NCBI GenBank assembly: GCA_013368315.1
Contig: JAACJM010000146.1
Location: forward strand, 62,001 to 126,000
Direction: 5' to 3'
Length of the DNA stretch: 64,000 nucleotides
Source of the DNA: Tetrapyrgos nigripes
Lineage: Eukaryota; Basidiomycota; Agaricomycetes; Agaricales; Campanellaceae
Of this stretch, positions 42,017 to 53,698 are shown one piece after another (positions within the stretch are counted from its first letter, which is position 1; every line of letters begins with the position of its first letter). Both the position numbers and the translations under genes were made by a program. The notes under the pieces are model-generated. The model was given only the letters and a program-made list of their open reading frames with translations, made no database searches and was not told the origin of the DNA.

Positions 42017-43334
42017 TAGGGCTCCTGGCGGATCGGATTTGACTCGGATTTGGCGAGTCAAACATCCTAATCCGCATCTGCGGATAGCATCTGACAATCC
42101 ACCGGATTAATCTGTGGATGGTAGCCACCCATGCTGTGTCACAATACTGAGTCTTTTTCTACATTTTTTTTGATCCTTTTAATGTAATTTTGTCTATTAC
42201 TATGCTTTGATGTACTGTACTTACAGTAATTACTGGATTTCTCACAGAGTCTTTTGGCGTGCAAACAATAGAGGTTCTCACACCAACTAGACCATTGTTG
42301 GTGTCTGTATTTGGACCATATCCTGTTGTTCTAAAGCACATGTTGCTTTCGGAGATACAAAAATCAAGAATGACATGTATAGTAGTAAGTACCTTGGGGA
42401 CTGACCTAAATAAGGTAACAACAGCCATTGGCAAGGGGTCCGAAAAATTTATTTTATTACACAACCTCGAAAAATTTTTTAAGGACCTTGAGCAGACCAA
42501 CCGACCAACCGACCTTCCATAAAAGGTAGCTTATGTAATATACACATCATCAATTTCGCCTTCCTCGTTTCTGAGACCGACCTCTCTCTGCCTCGCAAAC
42601 CTCGCACAGCCAGCCAGACAGCACAAACTCATCCAGCTGCACACATATACAATGGTACTATGATTTGGGAACACAAAGGTGAGTTTCCTGACGCAAAAAA
42701 TGGCAGTAATAGTACTCACCCATTTTGCTCAGTTGCTGCAACCAGCTGCAACGTCGGTCGACTTCTCTCTCCATCTTGGACAACCACCCCGCACACACAC
42801 ACGAAGATATTGCTACCTTCCATCACTCTGGGCCTTTTGGTACGCTGGGATTTCTCATCTGAGTCAATCATTACTGTTTTTTTTTCTGAGTACACTGATG
42901 GAGTGGACGGCCAGGCAATGAGGATATTTGATTTTCCGTCTTACGTGACCTATCCTCGCTGCCGCTGCCTATGATAGCTTACTTTACTTCATCTTTGTTG
43001 CTCAAACTGTCAGAAAGGGATGTAAAATTATTTTATATGCACTATCCTGCTCTTCTCAACGTCTACGAAGCCCAAAAATATTACGCATCAAAAATTTTTT
43101 AGTGGCCTGCGGACCTCCAACCGACCGACCCCAGAGTGTACCGGTCCACAGTATCCGAACCCCCTTGGCCATTGGACAACACCTTCCCACGCCATTAATC
43201 CATCCGCAGATAATCCTCGGATTGGTCGGATGGTATCCATCGGATATTGAGCTCTCAGAGAGGCCATCCGCCATCCGAATCCGAGTGGTTATCGCTCGGA
43301 TTGTCGGATGCCATCCGATCCGCCAGGAGCCCTA
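42017..43334. mobile_element. non-autonomous hAT-like element with 8-bp target duplication
   Basis: The ends carry a 22-bp perfect inverted repeat beginning TAGGGCTCCTGGCGGATC (42017 onward, and inverted to 43334). GTAGGGCT flanks both sides (42009-42016 and 43335-43342), an 8-bp target duplication. Both subterminal zones are dense in CGGAT/ATCCG motifs. The 1.3-kb interior has only short frames (for example 42259-42522) and no transposase motif. Two direct copies of an AAATTTTTTA to CAACCGACC stretch occur at about 42470 and 43090. Confidence 0.85.
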
Positions 43335-43342
43335 GTAGGGCT

Positions 43343-44039
43343 GCAAAGAATAGAAAGGCTTTGACTCTTTGTATTCACAAGTTATATACATTTTCATTTA
43401 ATGCCGGTCTTTGTTCTATATCTGTCGTACTACTACAGTGTTTTCTATATAAGTATATAAGGTACACTGCGGATTGCAGTGCAATCCTGGATTCAGCCCC
43501 TGCTAAGGTTACACGAAGTACTTGGGCCTAGCTACTAGGGCCCTTCGAATTCAATAGTTTAGATTACCGGTGGAGCTGTCCAGTCTGCTTCCCATGAGGC
43601 TTCCTGCCTGGGAGCTGAGGGCCTGCTTCCCATGAGCTCGCCCCCAGTGAAAGCCCTCACTGAAAGCGCGGTCCATTACTTGACACTTTGCTTCATATTC
43701 GTGAGCAAACAAGAAAGCTGTAGATGAAAATTTCTGAATAAAGTAGCTTTTCGGCAATAACATCGGCTTTGAAATGAGCTCTCAATATTTTAGATTGCTT
43801 GTTCAGAGCTGTATGGTCTACTACACGCTGGTGGAGATGCAATAGGTCGATAGCAGACAAAAGTTGCAAGAGCTCTGACAACGTTGAGCAAGGAATAATG
43901 GGCAAGCACTGGCAGTAAGACCGAGGCATTGCGAGAGAGTCATGGTGGTAAAGCGTAGAAGGCAATGAAACACTGAAAACAATGACCTCATGCGGGAATC
44001 GCCATTTAAAATTTCAGAACCCGAATTTGTTGATCAATC
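43343..44039. other. no gene supported
   Basis: Short frames only (43551-43763 and 43693-43965 minus), without motif. The sequence GGCTTCC.GCCTGGGAGC near 43590 is locally repetitive. Confidence 0.35.
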
Positions 44040-44267
44040 GGTGGGACACATCCCTCCTCCTGTCCCTTCGGTCCAGAGTCAGGGACACTCCCTCTCCTCC
44101 CCTTGGTCAGAGTCAGGGATAGTTTCGTCGTGAAGCAAGGTATAGACATTCAGTATCATCATGGAACCCTTGGGTATCTCATACCCTCGCAGAGTCGCCA
44201 AAGTTGGGCAGATGCTGTTTTCCAAGTACTTCGTCCAGTGCTTTCTGAGCTTTCTTCTGTACATCAT
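44040..44267 (-). pseudogene. cytochrome P450 fragment
   Basis: The minus-strand frame 44267-44079 reads GYEIPKGSMMILNVYTLLHD followed by ETIPDSDQG. It matches the conserved GY.IPKG..V..N.W...HD...Y..P.. region that precedes the PERF and heme-binding motifs in P450s. Those later motifs are absent, so this is an isolated fragment. A small direct duplication (GTCAGAGTCAGGGA at 44062-44118) disturbs its end. Confidence 0.65.
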
Positions 44268-44423
44268 GATGCAAAAAAGTACAATTGTAGCATAGAATCG
44301 AGCTCGAAGTCAGTCAACGATGCACTGACTGGGACTACTGCTAGATTAGGAAGGAGCCTCATGCTGACCCAAGCCTGGCTTGAGCCAACTTAATGACCCG
44401 GGTTTTGTACAGGCTCAACCCGC

Positions 44424-44935
44424 AGCAACACTATGTATTTTGAATACACCCACATATCGGGATATTTCATTGAGTGTGTATCCTAACAACGCATTTTCAA
44501 GTAGTGTTGTAAATCCTCCAAAATTAATTTGGATCTAAGAATGCAGATCTTCCTGTCCTGACATGGCCAGCTTCGCCCATATAGCTTGCAAATAGCTCTC
44601 CCAATGCTTAGACTGCCCCTTTTTTTGGTTTTTGTTGCTCATGGACTCATTCTACAATTTTCAACGAGCAAGTAACCTGGGGCAACACTACGTATTTTGA
44701 ATACATCCACATATCGGGATATTTCATTGAGTGTGTACCCTAACGACACATTTTCAAGTAGTGTTGTAAATCCTCCGAAATTAATTTGGATCTAAGAATG
44801 CAGATCCTCCTGTGACACAGCCAGCTTTGCCCATATAGCTTGCATATAGCTCTCCCAATGCTTAGACTGCCCGTTTGTTTCGTTTTCATTGCTCATGGAC
44901 TCATTCTACGATTTTCAACGAGCAAGTAAGTCTTA
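44424..44935. repeat. 258-bp tandem duplication
   Basis: Two direct copies, 44424-44681 and 44682-44935, start GCAACACTA.GTATTTTGAA and end TTTTCAACGAGCAAGTAA. They differ at few positions and have no coding capacity. Short flanks continue without genes to about 45045. Confidence 0.85.
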
Positions 44936-45301
44936 GTTATGTACAGTTCTCTAGATTTTTCTTAATCATTTTCTGCTATACAGAGCACCTCGTTGATGCC
45001 ATTCAAGCAGAGCGAAATTGACTATACCTCAAACAGTCAAGATCCTTGACAGTCAATAGGGTATGTTCCCTTAGTTACTACTCATCTCCTTGCCAGTGTC
45101 CCTCATGCATTGTCTTCAACAGAACGGTGACCTTGAGATACAACATTACACCAATCCCCATTCTTATCATGTTACAAACCATGAGGATTATGAACACCCT
45201 AATTCACCTCTTGAAGAGACAATTTTTCGCCTACAAGGTGTTGTCTACAAGTGTGAACTGCCTCCCATGATGGCAAGCAGGTGCACAATGTTTAATCATT
45301 C

Positions 45302-45304
45302 TTA
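45302..45304. repeat. TTA target duplication, left
   Basis: TTA before the Harbinger element. The same TTA follows at 48220-48222. Confidence 0.8.
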
Positions 45305-45493
45305 GGGCCTGTTCTGTAACTGGTATTGGATAGGACTCAGGAATTTAAAAAATGACGTGATTTTTTGATATACCTGTCCAACAAGCATTGGACAAGGAAC
45401 TAATGAATCTGTTCTGTCAGATAGGCTGACCGTGTGAAAACCCCTATGTACTGTTATCAGCACATCCAATCTTTTGCACAAACCTCCACATCG

Positions 45494-46825
45494 ATGGTCC
45501 GCTACAAGCCCAAGTCTCGCAAAAAGCGTGTGGCTGCTTTCCTAGTCGTAACTGCTGCTGGCACAGCTGCAGCTGCTGTTGCTAGCCAGTGCAGGAGGCC
45601 CTTTCTGACTGGTATATTCACTGGAGAGATGTCGCTAGCAGATATGTTAAAAGGTATGTAATAAACCTCCACGTCCTATTGGCAGTAACTAAATTAATTG
45701 TAAACAGGCTGCAATGAACGGTTTCGGAGGATGTTTGGCATGAACAAAAGGGTTTTTCATCCACTTGTACAGGAGTTATGCAATACATGTGGCTTAAAGG
45801 ATAGTTGTCATGTCTCAGCTGATGAGAAAGTGGTGATATTCCTTCGTACCATGGTATCTGCATGCTCTAATAGAGAGCTACAGGAGTGCTTTCAATGAGG
45901 AGGAGATACAATCTCGTCGTGAGTACCAGTTCATTGAAATGCATACCCACTTTTTAATCCTAGTATGACAGCTATTTCAGCCAAGTCTTAGATATGCTCT
46001 GTGGAGCTTTTTATCGCAAGTACGTCACACTACCCTCCACCAGTATACCAGAGGAGATATCCAACAATCCCAAGTTCTCTGGTTACTTCGATAATTGCAT
46101 TGGTGCCATTGATGGATGCCACTTTCATGCCTGTGTTACTGCCGATGCAGTACCCCACTTTTGCAATCGAAAGGGCTTCATTTCCCAGAATGTTCTTGCT
46201 GCATGCACATTTGACATGGAATTCTGTTATATACTTAGTGGATGGGAAGGGAGTGCTGCTGATGGTCGCGTTTTTGATGATGCTTGACAGACCGATTTTC
46301 TGATTCCAGAAGGGAAGATATATCTTGCTGATGCAGGTTTTCCTTCCTGTGATGTTTTACTGGTGCCATATCGTGGGGTGTGTTATCATCTAAAAGAATG
46401 GGAGCAGGTTTCACTACGGTCAGTATTGTAGCTGTCTTGAACTCACTATTCTGCGCTCACTTGAATCATATAGACCCCGCAATGCCCTTCGAAATGTCAT
46501 TGAGCGCATCTTTGGTGTTGACAAGAGGAGGTTCAAGATCCTTACTGTTGCACCAGAGTATCCATTCCATAAACAAGTCAAACTTCCACCAGCGGCAGCT
46601 GCTCTTCATAACTTCATTCACTGCTTGGATCCCACTGATAATGCTGATGAATTGAATCTAATTTTCAATTCTCATACAACAAGTTCTCAATCAGGACGGG
46701 AAGGAAATGACGATGACTTGATGGATGAGGTGACTGCTGAAGAAAGAACATGGGCAAATGCGAGACGTGATCAAATTGCAGAGAAGATGTGGGTAGATTA
46801 TCAGTCATACTTAGCACAACAGTAG
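45494..46825 (+). pseudogene. PIF/Harbinger DDE transposase, inactivated
   Basis: Met 45494 opens MVRYKPKSRKKRVAAFLVVT. After an intron (donor GTATGT near 45656) comes the helix-turn-helix part (RFRRMFGMNKRVFHPLVQEL), with an in-frame TGA at 45896-45898 after ECFQ, where the family has Arg or His. The next exon has the first catalytic Asp in CIGAIDGCHFHA and NRKGFISQNVLAACTFDMEF. A second TGA lies at 46285-46287. Then come the second Asp in IYLADAGFPSCDVLLVPYRG and the Glu in RNVIERIFGVDKRRFKILTV. An acidic tail ends YLAQQ. The D-D-E triad is present but two stops break it. Confidence 0.85.
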
Positions 46826-46842
46826 TACAAGAAAACTATCTA

Positions 46843-48012
46843 CTCCTGGAGCTTCAACTTCAAGATCTCAGTGCAAAGCTCAACATCATCCTCCGTATTG
46901 ACAAGAAGTTCTGCAAAATCACTATCCTTTGAAATGAGCAAGAGGAGTTTGGCTTTATCACCCAACGACAACCAGTTCACAAGCCTGCTTCTTCACCTTC
47001 TTGCCCAAATCATCACTATCATCTTTCATAGCCAATGCGACATTATCCATAGCATGAGACATATGCATGAGTGACGAAGAGGTTGATGATCTACCACTGC
47101 AGTCACGATGACCATGCTTTTTGGGGCCTGGAGTCTCTGCAAGAGCAGATACTTTACATTTTGAACCTTGCCAACAGATGATCAGTCGAGCCAGTCACGA
47201 ACAAGGATAAGTATAAGCCACATACCAATTTTGCTGCAGGAGTAGCATCCTTCTCACTTTCACCATCAGAGGATGAATCAGATACCATATTACTTTCCTT
47301 TCCAGCTTGATAAGCATGGATACCAGTAGCTAAAGCACCCTCCAGGAGCTGCAGCATATCTGCATAGATTGGAAAAGACTTCCCTCGGTAGCTAGCGAGA
47401 CGCTCATCAACCTACAAAAACAATAGCTCAATTTGAGTTGAAAATGAGAAGAAGGAAGTCTTACCAGGGCCAAAGTCTCCCATTGCTCATCACTTGCCTC
47501 AACACACTGATTCTCATCATCCCAACCCCACCCAGACTTCTCAACCAATGACTTGAAGATATGGAACTCAGTTTTGAGCTGAAGAGAATGGTACATGAGT
47601 ATACTCAAAATAAAGAAGCCAAAGCTTATACATACATAATCCCAATGATCACGGATACTCTGGTCAGTCTTTGGTGCTCCACCACTCTCTATCTCACTTC
47701 CAGCCAACCCAGCAACAGCCGCTGTAATTGCCTTGCCCTTCCATTTCCCTCCTGCTTCTGCTCCATAAATATCTCCATCAACTTCTTGTCATCAGCCACA
47801 CTATAAACAGCATGAGGACGTAGGGTCTTCTTGGCAGTCTGTGGGCTGTCAGCATTGATTTTCTTCTTTGGAGTTGGTTTGGGTTGGTTGGGGTCCTTGG
47901 GCTTGTTTTTGGAGCCAGGTGGCCTTTCTGGGCGTCTTTTCTGGGCAGGATTGACTGGGTCAGGTGCCCCAGTATCAGGCTGTTGATTTTCTTTGTTCCC
48001 AGACTGATCCAT
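46843..48012 (-). pseudogene. Harbinger Myb/SANT-like accessory protein, frameshifted
   Basis: PIF/Harbinger elements need a second, Myb-like protein for DNA binding and import of the transposase. From Met 48012: a Pro/Lys-rich lead (RPERPPGSKNKPKDPNQPKP), then SVADDKKLMEIFMEQKQEG, a one-base shift, KAITAAVAGLAGSEIESGGA and TDQSIRDHWDY before a GTATGT donor. The next exon (SGWGWDDENQCVEASDEQWE) is typical of the Myb/SANT-like domain of these proteins. Later exons cover 47370-47160 and 47160-46843, with a second shift near 46960. The order and the convergent arrangement with the transposase fit a complete element. Confidence 0.8.
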
Positions 48013-48720
48013 AAAGCAAAAGAAGAGGGAGAAAGGCAGAAAGGCGAGGACTCACTAGAATACTCACACATATATTATTTGACAGCTATCCAATCTAATG
48101 ATTTACTGAACGCGCAACAGCGGGATAGCAACTATCAATGAATATATTTGTCTATCCTATCCTACATAATTTTTTTTGGCAGGGCGTGCCTTATCCAATA
48201 CCCACTACAGAATGGGCCCTTAACTCATTAGTTAGCTGATATCATAACACAGTAGGGTGTATGCTCAGAAACAAGCTCTGTACCTCTGCCAGCACATTGG
48301 AATTGTAGGGCTGGGTCTTCCATATATGTCTACTGCCATAGATCCCAAGTTCCAGCATGCTCTGAATGGTCAAAATCTCAATCCCTGGACTGCAGACAGC
48401 TCATTCAGTCCTGGCCACATCGGTATCACTCCCAATTGTTGTTACTTCACTGTGGGTTCTGCCGCATCTACAAAGCAGTCTATACCATTTCAGGATGGCA
48501 TCAACCCAGATGGTATTCTTCAGTCACTCGTCACAAGGATAATTCAGTCCTCTATATGAAAGCTTCAAAGCCAGGTCTAAAGTGGTGGTAAGTTTTCCAA
48601 TTTCACATTCTTTCAACATTTTCTCCTTTTTTTTCACTTATCCCCTTCTAAAGGTACATGGATATCCAACCTGCTGATATCTCAATTGGCGACATTGTCG
48701 AAATACAATTTACAGTAATG

Positions 48721-49140
48721 ACCATTTGACAGCGTGATAGTTTGTACAAAATGATCATGATTCTGAGGTCTGTTGCATTATTGGATGATTCCATCTCAAC
48801 TGTTCGTACTATTTCAGATTTTTTGGGCTATACTTATGCTTATATTCATCCAGGCTGCGTCTGTGAGCAGAAACCGTGCATTCTCATTGAGAAAAGACCT
48901 GCCAATCGAATTAGCTGGTCTCCTAACTTCATCTGACTTCAGACAACATAGTACCATCCTAACGGATTCCATTCTGTGTCTTCCTTATACTTTGATCTCA
49001 GAGACTACCGGTTCTGCCCGGATTCGTCTTCATCCTTTCCCAAAACCCAAATAAGACTTCCGCTCGGGTCCGACATGTTTCCTAACGCTAGGATCCGCCC
49101 GGACTTAACAGTATTTTAGACTTCTCTCTTGTTGTCTACA
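48721..49140. other. remnant downstream of the split host gene and 5' edge of gypsy-2
   Basis: A short frame at 48742-48936 (KMIMILRSVALLDDSISTV) continues the host gene family after an intron. No LTR could be delimited before the gag start at 49141, so the 5' end of gypsy-2 copy A is unresolved. Confidence 0.4.
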
Positions 49141-50670
49141 ATGTCCCAACATTCTCAACCATGAACTCCTTCTCCGACACCGAACCTTACGGTTCCAGTG
49201 ACTCCATTCAAAAATGCTTATTATTCCAACCTCTTCCGTAATGTTCAAATTCGCCAACACAGACACTCCAGCAGCATTTTCACACACCCGAGCCCAACCA
49301 AACCCCGCACAAGTCCGTTTAAGGAATTCCTCAATAGCTGGGACGGCCCGGAGCCAGGAGACTCCACAAACTCAAGGCCGTTCATATGTCCAACAGCAAA
49401 CTCAAGGATCCTCTTGAGCAGGACCCTCGCGTACACCCGCCAATCCCGATGATGGCCATGGTCCTCCACCGGGCCAGCATTATGGTCAGGGAAATGACGG
49501 GGACGACAATGGACAACATCAGGGTGGTGGAGGAGGTGGATCTGATGACGGTGGCGGAGGACCACTCGATGATGGGCCTCCGGGAGGAGAAGATGGTTCC
49601 GATGATTCTGACGATTCTGACGACGAAAGGAGGCAGTTCATTACCGCTGTCCAAAGTTTCAACGAGATCATCGGAAAAGTTACACCTGGTCACAGTGAAA
49701 AGACAGAAGTAAAGAAACCTGACGTTTTCGATGGGTCAGATCCAAAGAAGCTCTGTCCGTTCCTGATGCAGATCCAGATTAATCTCCAGAACCGTCCCAA
49801 GGCATACGTGACTGATGCCGCAAAAATCAGTTTCATTCTTTCCTATCTCTCCGGCACCGTGCTCAAATTCTTTGAGCTGGAAATCCTCAACCCGGATCCC
49901 GAGGAACCTGCTCCATGGACCCTTGACTTTGGTATTTTCGTCAAGGGGTTTTCGATGAGGTCAGGGATGCTGAGGACCGATTGGAGGCCCTATTCATGAA
50001 GGATTCCGATCGGGCCACGAAGTACTGCGTCAAGTTTCAACAACTTGCTTCGCAGGTCGCTTGGGATGAGAATTCCTTGCGACACTTTTTCTGAAAGGGT
50101 TTGGCTCCGCGAATCAAGGACGCCCTTGCCCTAGTCGTCGAGAAACAAAACATTCCCTGTCTCAAATCCCAGGTTCTCCAAATCGATTCCTGTTACTGGC
50201 ATCGCCAAACTGAGAAGAAACAGGAAGAAGCAAGCGGGGGAAAAGGGAATTCCAGGGGGAAAGGCTCGGGAGGTAATAGTTCCAGTTCCAGCTCCGGAAA
50301 GACCTCAAACTCCAGTAAAGGGGGGAAATCCGGAAATTCCTCCAATGCCTCCAATTCCAACTATAGTTCCAACTCTAATTCATCCTCGTCGTCTTCGTTC
50401 CCTTCCGGCCAGAAGAAACCCTGGGCTAACAAGCTCGGGAAGGACGGAAAGCTATCCCAGGACGAAAGGGACCGCCGCAAGAAGAACGATCTCTGTATGT
50501 TCTGTGGCGGGAAGCATTCGACGGATGACTGTAACAAGCGGAAGGCGGCAAATGAAGCTCGTGGCCGAGCTGCAAACACAGAAAACACCTCCTCCAGTAG
50601 TACTTCCGTGACTGGTACTGCTTCCATGCAGTCCCCAAAAATAGTCAGCGACTCTGATGCCTCAGCATGA
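49141..50670 (+). pseudogene. gypsy-2 gag, interrupted
   Basis: ATG 49141 is followed after seven codons by TGA. The frame continues (VTPFKNAYYSNLFRNVQIRQ), changes near 49445 to a Gly/Asp-rich linker and a capsid-like part (KKPDVFDGSDPKKLCPFLMQ; FILSYLSGTVLKFFELEIL), shifts again near 49950, and has a TGA at about 50091-50093. It then gives a Ser/Asn-rich linker and a short zinc knuckle CMFCGGKHSTDDC (CX2CX3HX4C). This is a typical gypsy Gag with decay. Confidence 0.8.
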
Positions 50671-50741
50671 GGTCAGAGTTGCATTGACCGGGATCGTTCC
50701 AATCAGGAGGTTACTCTCAACGCCACTGCTCTTTCCATTAA

Positions 50742-53664
50742 ATGCTTAGTTCATATACTAAACCCGAACTTTCCATTTCTTTTCCGTTGCTTTTGGATTC
50801 TGGTTCTTCAGATTTTTTTATCGACTCTACGTACATTTCCAAACATTCCCTACCTACCTTTTCCATTCCTCCCGTTTGTCTACGCCTACTTGATGGTTCC
50901 GTACCCTGCACCCTGAATAAAGTATGCCGTTTTTCTGTTTACTTTCCGAAGGGGGAACAAATTCCTCTTGACTTTTATGTCACTAATCTCGACTCAACTT
51001 GTAAGGGAGTCCTTGGATATAGTTTCCTTTCCCGCTACAACCCGTCGGTTGACTGGGTAAAAGGAAACATCAATTTCTGTGACCCTGAACCGGTTGCTGT
51101 CACCCCGAGCTCTGAGCCCTGTGTGTCGCCCTCTGAGGCTGACCCGGGTTCTCTGATTTCCACACCGCTTCCGGCTGCAATGCCACCCATTCATTCTAAA
51201 TCATCATGGCCGTACGAACCCATCTATTCCTATCCTTCCGTCTCGCAAATGGCGTCTTCTGTTGACGACACCCGCATTAGCATCATCAGAGCAGCAGCTT
51301 TCCTTCACTGCTGCAAACAGGATCAGCTTGAACCAATGGCACTCCGGTTAACCCCAGATGCTGAGGTTCATGCGAAAGCCTCAAATTCGGAAACCCCACC
51401 TTCTCCAAAGGCTTCCAAATACTTAGCTGACTATTCCGATGTGTTTGATGAAGGACTTTCGGATAAACTGGCTCCGCATTGCCCATATGACCTCAAAATT
51501 GATCTTGTCGAAAGCGCGGCTCTGCCAATTGCCCGGATTTATCCGGTATCCGACAGGGAATTAGGAGAATTACAGAAATTTATTGACAAACATCTGACTA
51601 TAGGTTTTTATCAAACCTTCATCCTCGCCCTTCACAGCTCCGGTCCTCTTTGTGAAGATGAAAAGCGGAGAGCTTCGGGTTTGCGTTGACTTCCGTGGCC
51701 TCAATGCCATCATGAAGAAGGATAGGTATCCGCTTCCGCTTATTTCCGAGCTTTTAGACACTCCCCAGCGTGCGAAAATCTATACCAAGTTGGATCTCTG
51801 TCACGCTTACCACTCGGTCCGCATCGCCGAAGGGGATGAATGGAAAACCGCTTTCCGGACCCACTACGGATCCTTCAAATGGAAAGTGATGCCTTTTGGT
51901 CTCAGTAATGCTCCCGCCGCTTTTCAGCGATTTATCAACGACATCCTCAAGGATCTCCTCGACGTCACTGTCATTGTCTATCTCGACGACGTCCTGATCT
52001 ATTCCGACAATGAGGAGGACCATCAGAAGCATGTTCGCGGAGTATTCCGTTGGCTCTGAGAGCCCGAAAAATGCTTCTTTTCTGTTGATACCGTGGAGTA
52101 TCTAGGCTACATTCTCTCCCCTGAAGGGTTAACGATGGATCCTTCTAAAATCCGAACTATCCTGGAATGGCCCGTTGCTCAGAAGGTCCGGGATATACAA
52201 TCTTTCCTAGGCTTCTGTAATTTTTACAGACACTTCATCTTCAATTATTCAGATATCGTCGTACCCTAACCTGTCTCACCTGAAAAGCTATCCAGTGGAA
52301 ATGGACGCAGGCATGCCAGGAATCTTTTGATTACCTTAAGCACGCTTTTTACTTTCGCTCCGATCCTTGGTCATTGGGTTCCGAACCAAAAGATCATCGT
52401 CGAAACCGATGCTTCCGATTATGCTATCGCCGCAATCTTCTCTCTCCAGTATGATTCCGGAGAGATTCATCCCATCGCATTCCATTCACGCACCTTACAA
52501 TCCACCAAACTCAATTATGACGTTCATGATAAGGAATTGCTTGCCATTTTTGAAGCATTCCGAATCTGGCGACACTACTTGGAAGGCTCCAGATCCCCTA
52601 TCGATGTCGTTACCGATCACAAAAATTTGGAATATTTTTCGACCACTAAAATTCTAACACGACGACAAGTCCAATGGTCCAAGTATCTTTCCGCTTTCAA
52701 TCTCATTATCCAATTCCAACCTGGTAAACTAGGTGCAAAACCCGACTCACTCACTAGACGATGGGACGTCTACCCAAAAGAGGGGGATAGTGACTACGCT
52801 AAGGTTAATCCACAGAATTTCCACCCTGTCTTCACCCAAGAACAGCTTTCCGAATCACTCCAAGCCTCTTTCCTCGAAGGACCCGCACTCCGTGCATCCA
52901 TTATCATGGATATCCAGAAACTCCATTCCACAATCTGAGAATCCTATCCTTCCGATCCGGAATCACAAGCCGGTCTCAAACTAGCTAAGGATTCCTCATC
53001 ATCCCAATGGAAACTCGATGAATCCGGGTTACTACGCTTGGACGATAGGATATTCATTCCTGGTGCTTCTGACCTTAGACTTCAAGTTTTGCGACAGCAC
53101 CACGACCATTCCCTAGCAGGACACTTCAGACAAAACTGGATGCTTGACCTTATCTGATGCCACTATACCTGGCCAAAGGTCCGAGAATTCGTTCAGGATT
53201 ATGTTGCTTCCTGTACAGTTTGTGGTTGTAACAAGCCTTGTTGACATTGTCCTTATGGTCTCTTAAAACCACTTCCTGTACCGTTCCATCTGTGGGATTT
53301 GATTTCCATGGATTTTATTGAACAACTACCGGATTCCAACGGATACACAGCAATCCTGGTAATTGTGGACCACGCATCCAAACAGGGAATCTTCATTCCA
53401 ACTCATGATACCATTACATCGGAACAGCTTGCGGAATTATTTGTTCTTCATGTTTTTTCTATGCATGGTGTTCCTAACCATTCCGAATTCGTTTCCCCAT
53501 TTTTTCCGATTCTTAGGAAAAGCTTTGAACATGATGGAACTTCACTTCACTTTGGGTTACCACCCGGAAGCTGACAGACAGACAGAGCATACCAATCAGA
53601 CACTTGAGCAGTACATCCGGATCTATTGTTCTTACCAACAGGATAATTGGTCTTCCCTACTTCC
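50742..53664 (+). pseudogene. gypsy-2 pol (protease, RT, RNase H, partial integrase)
   Basis: Protease LLLDSGSSDFFIDSTYIS at about 50790. RT begins in frame 1, shifts near 51610 and continues at 51652 ([20 protein letters not shown]; catalytic [10 protein letters not shown] at about 51978-52007). TGA at 52057-52059. Then EYLGYILSPEGLTMDPSKIR, an indel near 52265, and RNase H (IVETDASDYAIAAIFSLQYD). TGA at 52936-52938, at 53155-53157 and at 53242-53244 in the integrase zinc region. The integrase core starts (DLISMDFIEQLPDSNGYTAI) and is cut off by the truncation. Confidence 0.85.
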
Positions 53665-53698
53665 TTGGCTTCGTTGAACAAAGAAAACTTGCACATAC

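Larger units (their letters stand above)
45305..48219. mobile_element. complete PIF/Harbinger transposon
   Basis: The ends GGGCCTGTTCTGTAACTGG and the reverse complement of GGGCCCATTCTGTAGTGGG form terminal repeats that continue into GTATTGGATA. The flanking TTA duplication is the hallmark of this superfamily. Inside are the two expected genes in convergent order: DDE transposase (45494-46825, plus) and Myb/SANT-like protein (46843-48012, minus). Both carry disabling changes. Confidence 0.9.
45090..48720 (+). pseudogene. host gene split by a Harbinger element in an intron
   Basis: The exon at 45090-45272 ends ELPPMMAS with donor GTGCAC. The intron continues to 45304, is interrupted by the 2.9-kb Harbinger element, resumes at 48220 and ends CACAG at about 48251. 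The next exon opens in matching phase (SRVYAQKQALYLCQHIGIVG) to about 48540. A frame change near 48535 gives a further piece (DNSVLYMKASKPGLKWW) with a GTAAGT donor, then YMDIQPADISIGDIVEIQF near 48660-48715. The last block (GDIVEIQ) resembles a protein family I remember as common in agaricomycetes, without a known function. Its own frameshift suggests decay. Confidence 0.5.
49141..53664 (+). mobile_element. Ty3/gypsy family 2, copy A, truncated at 3' end
   Basis: Gag and pol of a second gypsy family, collinear with 61845-64000. Homology stops abruptly within integrase at 53664 (after CTTCCCTACTTCC). No 3' LTR is present, and the next bases belong to an intron of the minus-strand gene at 53699. 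Several stops and shifts show it is dead. Confidence 0.85.

Noticed and set aside
42009..42024. Telomere-like TTAGGG tract
   Set aside because: GTAGGGCTTAGGGCT is the target duplication next to the element end, only one and a half units long.
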